This document shows, in pieces, positions 59,615-64,000 of a stretch of 64,000 nt of DNA; position 1 is the first letter of the stretch, and each line of letters starts with the position of its first letter. The DNA is taken from the NCBI RefSeq assembly GCF_006716745.1, contig NZ_VFPP01000001.1, positions 7,327,386-7,391,385 on the forward strand. Direction: 5' to 3'. Position numbers and translations under genes: made by a program. Source of the DNA: Saccharothrix saharensis (GTDB lineage: Bacteria; Actinomycetota; Actinomycetes; Mycobacteriales; Pseudonocardiaceae). The notes under the pieces were generated by a model. The model had not been told where the DNA came from and searched no databases. It saw nothing but the letters and a program-made list of their open reading frames with translations.

Positions 59615-60592
59615 TCAGGCCCACGGGGCCGTCGGGTACCACGGGATGATCTCCCGGCGGGCCAGCAACCTGATGTCCCAGTACAGGAAGGTGAAGACGC
59701 CGGCGACGATCAGCGCGACCGCCGTCACGGCGGCGATCCGGCCCGGCTTGGCCATGAGCCACCGCTGCAAGCGGCCGCCGGTGAAGTACGCCAGCACGAG
59801 GAACAGTAGGGCCATGATGACGATGTTGCCGACCGACTGGAGGGTGAACGCCGCTGCGCCGTACAGGGGGTTGTGGCTCTCCGCCGCGTCACGGAACATC
59901 TGCCGGAATAACCCGAACGGGCGACCGATGAGGAACCCGCCGATGAGCACGCCCATGAACACCATCGGGGCGTTCGGGAACCGCTGGGAGATCTTGCGGA
60001 ACGGGTCGCGCACCAGGCCGAGGGCGGCCAGCCCCAGGTAGAACATGACCAGGCCGATGACGCCGAACACGACCAACGACTGGATGCTGCGGCTGCTCAG
60101 CGTGCCCGGCGCGTTCGCGGCGGTGGAGAACTGCGGCATCCGGGTGCCGATGATCCCGACCAGCACGCCGTACAGCGCCGACACCGGGATCATGCCGACG
60201 GCCAGCCACCCGATCGGCTTGAGCGTGGCGACCAGCTTCGCCCAGCGCGTCCCGGTGGAACCGAGCATCGGCGCGACGGCGCCGAACGCGGCGATGTTGC
60301 ACGCGGTGAACGTGCCCGCGATGCCGCTGACGAACGCGAACGCGATGCCCGCCGCGATGCCCTGGATCGGGGTCTCCTTGGCGTCGTGGCCGAGCAGCGT
60401 GTTGGCCACGTTGTCACCGATCACCGAGTCGACGAAGTGCGCCGACCACACCACGGTCAGCAGGAAGCCCGCGATCGAGCTGAGCAGGACGATGAGCCCG
60501 CGCCTGCGCGGGAAGTCCCCCGTGACGAACGTCGAGGTGCCGGGGGTTCCGGACCCCGGTCGGTCGAGCTGCCTGGTGCCGGTGCGCGCCAT
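59615..60592 (-). CDS. Polytopic membrane protein of enediyne operon
   Basis: A 325-residue protein with about seven to eight helices. The segment GIAGTFTACNIAAFGAVAPML (about residues 90-110), with a Cys inside a Gly/Ala-rich helix, resembles the CcdA/DsbD-like redox transmembrane family, but a second paired Cys in a partner helix is not obvious. ATG at 60592 has GGAGAGG upstream. It is first in the minus-strand unit with the MetE-like gene and divergent from pksE. It could be an exporter or a membrane redox partner; neither is proven. Confidence 0.65.
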   Translation of the reverse strand: MARTGTRQLDRPGSGTPGTSTFVTGDFPRRRGLIVLLSSIAGFLLTVVWSAHFVDSVIGDNVANTLLGHDAKETPIQGIAAGIAFAFVSGIAGTFTACNIAAFGAVAPMLGSTGTRWAKLVATLKPIGWLAVGMIPVSALYGVLVGIIGTRMPQFSTAANAPGTLSSRSIQSLVVFGVIGLVMFYLGLAALGLVRDPFRKISQRFPNAPMVFMGVLIGGFLIGRPFGLFRQMFRDAAESHNPLYGAAAFTLQSVGNIVIMALLFLVLAYFTGGRLQRWLMAKPGRIAAVTAVALIVAGVFTFLYWDIRLLARREIIPWYPTAPWA

Positions 60593-60961
60593 GTGATCCC
60601 TCTCCGGAGCAGTGCGGGGTCGGCCGGTGTGCGCCCCCTCCGGCGAGCGCACTCGGGGGCCGACAAAGCATCCCAGTGTTATGGCTCGGGTGCTTCTTCC
60701 GCTGTGCGCACCCGCTGGGCCGAACGGTCCCCGGTCGCTGCGCCGGCCGCCGCGCGCCGCCCCGGTCGGCTGTAAATGGAAATCACGCTGTTATGGAAAA
60801 AGGCCGGGTCAGCTCGGCAAAATCGGAGAAGCAGGCCCGTCGGGTGGTCGTGCAGGCTTACGTTGCACACATTTTTCGAAGTGCCGTGTGTTTGTTTTCC
60901 TGATCGCACGGTGTTTTTCCGTCCTCGTCAAACCCCCGATGTCCTCAAAGACGGTGAAAGC
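60593..60961. promoter_or_regulatory. Divergent control region of pksE
   Basis: These 369 bp carry the promoters of pksE and of the divergent membrane-protein operon. The A/T-rich parts (60770-60800 and 60860-60930) are the lowest-GC DNA in the cluster. TGTTATGG occurs twice (60678-60685 and about 60789-60796), and GAGTTATGG recurs before AraC regulator 2. These may be activator sites. No gene is present. Confidence 0.55.
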
Positions 60962-63900
60962 ATGAGCAGTGAGCGGATCGCAATCGTCGGCATCGGCCTG
61001 CGCTACCCCGATGCCGGTTCCACCGGGGAACTGTGGGAAAACGTCCTGGCCGGTCGTCGGGCCTTCCGCAGGCTGCCCGACGAACGGATGAACCAGGCGG
61101 ACTACTACGACCCCAATCCCGAAGCACCGGACCGCTTCTACTCGAAGATGGCGGCCGTGCTGCGCGACTTCGAGTTCGACCGGGTCCGCTACCGCGTGGC
61201 CGGCAGCACGTTCCGCTCCACGGACATGACGCACTGGCTGGCGCTCGACGTCACCTCCCAGGCGCTGGCCGACGCGGGTTTCCCGGAGGCCGAGGGCCTG
61301 CCGAAGCAGAGCACCGGCGTGGTGCTGGGCAACAGCCTCACCGGTGAGTTCTCCCGCGCGAACGTGATGCGGCTGCGCTGGCCCTACGTGCGGCGCACGG
61401 TCGCCGCGGCGCTGGCCGGCAAGGGGTGGCCCGAGGACGAGATCGCGGGCTTCCTGCGCGAGCTGGAAGTGGACTACAAGGCACCGTTCCCGGAGATCAA
61501 CGAGGACACCCTCGCGGGTGGCCTGGCGAACACGATCGCGGGCCGCATCTGCAACTACTTCGACCTGCGCGGCGGCGGCTACACCGTCGACGGCGCCTGC
61601 TCCTCGTCGCTGCTGTCGGTCGCCACGGCGGCCAAGTCGCTGGTCGAGGGCGACATGGACGTGGCCATCGCGGGCGGTGTCGACCTGTCGATCGACCCGT
61701 TCGAGGTCATCGGCTTCGCCAAGACCGGCGCGCTGGCCAAGCGCGTGATGAAGGTCTACGACAAGGACTCCAACGGCTTCTGGCCGGGCGAGGGCGCCGG
61801 GTCGCTCGTGCTGGTGCGCGAGGCCGACGCGCTGGCCAAGAACATGCGCATCTACGCCACCATCGCGGGCTGGGGCGTCTCGTCGGACGGCAAGGGCGGC
61901 ATCACCCGCCCCGAGGCCGACGGCCACCGCCTGGCCCTGCACCGCGCCTACGGCCGCGCGGGCTACGGCCTGGAGACCGTGTCCTACTTCGAGGGCCACG
62001 GCACCGGCACGGCGCTGGGTGACGAGACGGAGATCGAGGCGCTGTCCTCGGCCCGCCGCGCCGCCGACCCGGACGCCCGGCCGGCCGCGCTGAGCACCGT
62101 CAAGGGCAACTTCGGGCACACCAAGGCCGCGGCGGGGGTCGCCGGACTGATCAAGGCGGCCCTCGCCGTGCACCACCAGGTCATCCCGCCGGGCACCGGG
62201 CACTTCGACCCGCACCCGAAGCTGACCGCGGACGACGCGGTGATGTACGTGCCGCTGGAGGCCGAGCTGTGGCCGGAGGACCGCCCGGTGCGCGCCGGCG
62301 TGTCGGCCATGGGCTTCGGCGGCATCAACACCCACATCGCGCTGGAGGCCGCGCCCGACGCGCCCCGCCGCGAGCAGCTCGACGTGCGGACCAAGGCGGT
62401 CGTCTCCGGCCGCCAGGACGCCGAGGTGCTGCTGTTCGACGCGCCCGACCGCACGGCGCTGAAGGACAAGCTGGCCGAGGTCTCCGCGCTGCTGCCGAAG
62501 CTCGCGCTGGCCGAGCTGGGCGACCTGGCGGCGGCGCTGGCGGACCGGCTCACCGGCGCGCCCCTGCGCGGCGCGGTCGTGGCCCGCACCCCGGAGGAGG
62601 CCGAGCGCAAGGTCGCCAAGCTGGTCGCCGCGGTCGCCGAGGGCGTCACCACCTTCGACGTCGCCGACGGCGTGTTCCTCGACGAGTGGACCGCGCCACC
62701 GCGCCTGGCGTTCCTGTTCCCGGGCCAGGGCTCGGGCCGGGGCGCGGTCGGCGCGCTGCGCCGTCGGTTCCCCGTCGCCGAGGAGGTCTTCCGGTCCGCG
62801 AACCTGCCCACCGACGGCGACCAGGTCGCCACGGAGGTCGCGCAGCCGCGGATCGTGGCGGGCTCGCTCGCCGCGCTGAAGGTGCTGCGCGAGCTGGGCA
62901 TCGACGCGAACACGGCGGTCGGGCACAGCCTCGGCGAGCTGACCGCCCTGCACTGGGGTGGCGCGATCAACGCCAACCGGGTGCTGTCGCTGGCCGCGGA
63001 ACGCGGTCGGGTGATGGCGAGCGCCAGCCAGGGCGGCGGCGCGATGGCGGGCCTGGGCACCACGCCCGAGCGGGCGCTGGAGCTGGCCGCGGGCGAGGAC
63101 GTGGTGATCGCGGGCTACAACGGCCCGGCGCAGACCGTGCTGTCCGGCCCGGCCGAGGCCGTCGACCGGGTGATCTCGGTGGCACGCGCCGCGGGCGTGC
63201 AGGCCACCCGCATCAACGTCTCCCACGCGTTCCACTCGCCGCTGGTGTCCCCGGCGGCCGAGGCCATGCGGGAGCGGCTGACCGAGTTCGACTTCGGTCG
63301 GGTGATCCGGCCGGTGCTGTCCACCGTCACCGGCGGGGTGCTGGAGGCGGACACGGACGTGCGCACGCTGCTGCGCGACCAGATCACCCTCCCGGTCCGG
63401 TTCCACGAGGCCGCCGCCAAGGCCGCCGCGGTCGCGGACCTCGTCGTCGAGGTCGGCCCCGGCCGGGTCCTCGGCGGACTGCTGGAGGAGATCGCCCCCG
63501 ACAAGCCCGTGCTCTCGGTCGACACCGACAGCGCGTCGCTCACCTCGCTGCTGACCGTCGTCGCCGCCACCCACGCGCTGGGCGGCGAGGTCCGCACCGA
63601 CGTGCTGTTCGCCGACCGGGTCATCCGCGACCTGCCGCTGGACGGCTCGATGACCTTCCTGGCCAGCCCCTGCGAGACGGCCCCCGCCCTCGACTCGAAC
63701 CTGCTCGCGGCGGAGCTCGACGCGCCGGCCGCGGCCAAGTCGGCCCAGCCGGCGGCGGGCTCGGACGGCGAGTCCACGCTGGAGCTGCTGCGCCGGCTGG
63801 CCGCGCAACGCGTCGAGCTGCCGCTGGAGGCCATCACCGCGCAGACCCACCCGCTGGACGACCTGCACCTGAGCTCCATCACGGTCGGCCAGCTGGTCAA

Positions 63901-64000
63901 CGAGGTCACCCGCACCCTGGGCCGCCCGGCCCTGGAGGGCACGACCAACTTCGCCACCGTGCGGATGGGCGAGCTGGCCGACCTGATCGACAACCTGGCC
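60962..64000 (+). CDS. pksE: Enediyne polyketide synthase PksE, 5' part
   Basis: The first 1013 codons of an iterative type I enediyne PKS, open at the right edge. KS domain, residues about 4-465: active-site Cys213 (VDGACSSSL), His346 (EGHGTGT), His386 (NFGHTKAAAG). AT domain, about 580-890: FPGQGS from residue 586, Ser656 in GHSLGE, SHAFHSPL at 754-761. The ACP, about 925-1013, has the enediyne-type HLSSITVGQLV with Ser971 or Ser972 as the phosphopantetheine site. KR, DH and PPTase domains should follow beyond the window. The start RIAIVGIGLRYPDAGS and GRRAFRRLPDERM are PksE signatures. It makes the linear polyene precursor of the enediyne core. Confidence 0.96.
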   Translation, partial: MSSERIAIVGIGLRYPDAGSTGELWENVLAGRRAFRRLPDERMNQADYYDPNPEAPDRFYSKMAAVLRDFEFDRVRYRVAGSTFRSTDMTHWLALDVTSQALADAGFPEAEGLPKQSTGVVLGNSLTGEFSRANVMRLRWPYVRRTVAAALAGKGWPEDEIAGFLRELEVDYKAPFPEINEDTLAGGLANTIAGRICNYFDLRGGGYTVDGACSSSLLSVATAAKSLVEGDMDVAIAGGVDLSIDPFEVIGFAKTGALAKRVMKVYDKDSNGFWPGEGAGSLVLVREADALAKNMRIYATIAGWGVSSDGKGGITRPEADGHRLALHRAYGRAGYGLETVSYFEGHGTGTALGDETEIEALSSARRAADPDARPAALSTVKGNFGHTKAAAGVAGLIKAALAVHHQVIPPGTGHFDPHPKLTADDAVMYVPLEAELWPEDRPVRAGVSAMGFGGINTHIALEAAPDAPRREQLDVRTKAVVSGRQDAEVLLFDAPDRTALKDKLAEVSALLPKLALAELGDLAAALADRLTGAPLRGAVVARTPEEAERKVAKLVAAVAEGVTTFDVADGVFLDEWTAPPRLAFLFPGQGSGRGAVGALRRRFPVAEEVFRSANLPTDGDQVATEVAQPRIVAGSLAALKVLRELGIDANTAVGHSLGELTALHWGGAINANRVLSLAAERGRVMASASQGGGAMAGLGTTPERALELAAGEDVVIAGYNGPAQTVLSGPAEAVDRVISVARAAGVQATRINVSHAFHSPLVSPAAEAMRERLTEFDFGRVIRPVLSTVTGGVLEADTDVRTLLRDQITLPVRFHEAAAKAAAVADLVVEVGPGRVLGGLLEEIAPDKPVLSVDTDSASLTSLLTVVAATHALGGEVRTDVLFADRVIRDLPLDGSMTFLASPCETAPALDSNLLAAELDAPAAAKSAQPAAGSDGESTLELLRRLAAQRVELPLEAITAQTHPLDDLHLSSITVGQLVNEVTRTLGRPALEGTTNFATVRMGELADLIDNLA

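Noticed and set aside
60809-63868. A long open frame on the strand opposite pksE
   Set aside because: It is antisense to the KS-AT coding sequence, Arg/Gly/Val-rich with no family features. Long antisense frames are a by-product of high-GC third positions.
60962-64000. PKS considered as a PUFA-type or ordinary modular type I synthase
   Set aside because: KS-AT followed directly by a single ACP with HLSSITVG and the RAFRRLPDERM N-terminal motif are enediyne PksE features. The presence of E3, E4 and E5 in the window settles it.
1-64000. Search for tRNA, rRNA, insertion sequences, integrase genes and CRISPR arrays
   Set aside because: No tRNA-like cloverleaf, rRNA segment, transposase or integrase protein, or regularly spaced direct repeats were recognised by eye. 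A dedicated scan (tRNAscan, Infernal, ISfinder) would be decisive.

Overview
The window is very GC-rich actinomycete DNA. Codon third positions are almost always G or C, GTG starts are common, and there is a putative mycothiol-dependent enzyme, a CGNR zinc-finger protein and an AfsR-like regulator. I infer a filamentous actinomycete, probably Pseudonocardiales (Saccharothrix/Actinosynnema/Lentzea type). The genus is a guess. No rRNA, tRNA, CRISPR array or insertion sequence was seen.

Left part, about 1-36 kb, is general and accessory metabolism. It holds the 3' end of a glycogen-debranching-type glucosidase; a coupled sensor kinase-lipoprotein-hydrolase operon; and a copper module (CsoR operator, csoR, copZ, a His-rich membrane-anchored protein, copA). 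It continues with a secreted M15-like protein, a Tet(M)/Otr(A)-type ribosome protection GTPase with an unusual leader, TetR-DoxX and STAS genes, TerC, an AfsR-like regulator, two secreted or soluble hydrolases, and a LacI-MFS pair. From 22.5 to 32.3 kb lies a sugar/arabinan utilisation block: an ABC importer without its own ATPase, a GH43 endo-arabinanase, and a GH43-CBM42 arabinofuranosidase with an RbsD/FucU mutarotase. Palindromic LacI-type operators tie it together. Small stress-type genes follow (VOC, Hsp20-like, HxlR, membrane proteins).

Right part, about 37-64 kb, is one flank of an enediyne biosynthetic gene cluster. The anchor is the 5' half of the iterative enediyne polyketide synthase pksE (KS Cys213/His346/His386, AT Ser656, ACP Ser971/972), which runs off the right edge. 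The conserved accessory genes are split. unbV (E4) and unbU (E5) sit about 20 kb to the left. An intact unbL (E3, DUF1702) sits with a P450 and a CxxC AhpD-like protein at 50-53.5 kb. A shortened unbL copy lies at 47.9 kb, and a decayed unbL remnant lies exactly where E3 would precede E4. Around these are three paralogous AraC-type regulators with N-terminal HTH, a TetR, a DUF899 thioredoxin-like protein, a GMC oxidoreductase, an SDR, a second AhpD-like protein, a UbiB-family kinase, a short MetE-like protein and a polytopic membrane protein. The E10 thioesterase and the rest of pksE must lie beyond the right edge.

In use, PksE and E3/E4/E5 would build and process the polyene to the enediyne core. 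The P450, GMC oxidoreductase and SDR are candidate tailoring enzymes. The AhpD-like and DUF899 proteins are candidate redox-protection or tailoring factors. The AraC and TetR proteins control expression. Most transcription units end in long, perfect hairpins, so operon limits can be read directly: minus strand 60.6-58.5 kb, minus strand 58.2-55.4 kb, plus strand GMC alone, minus strand 53.5-49.9 kb, plus strand 47.0-49.8 kb, minus strand 42-39 kb, and a stand-alone 65-residue gene at 45.7-45.9 kb.
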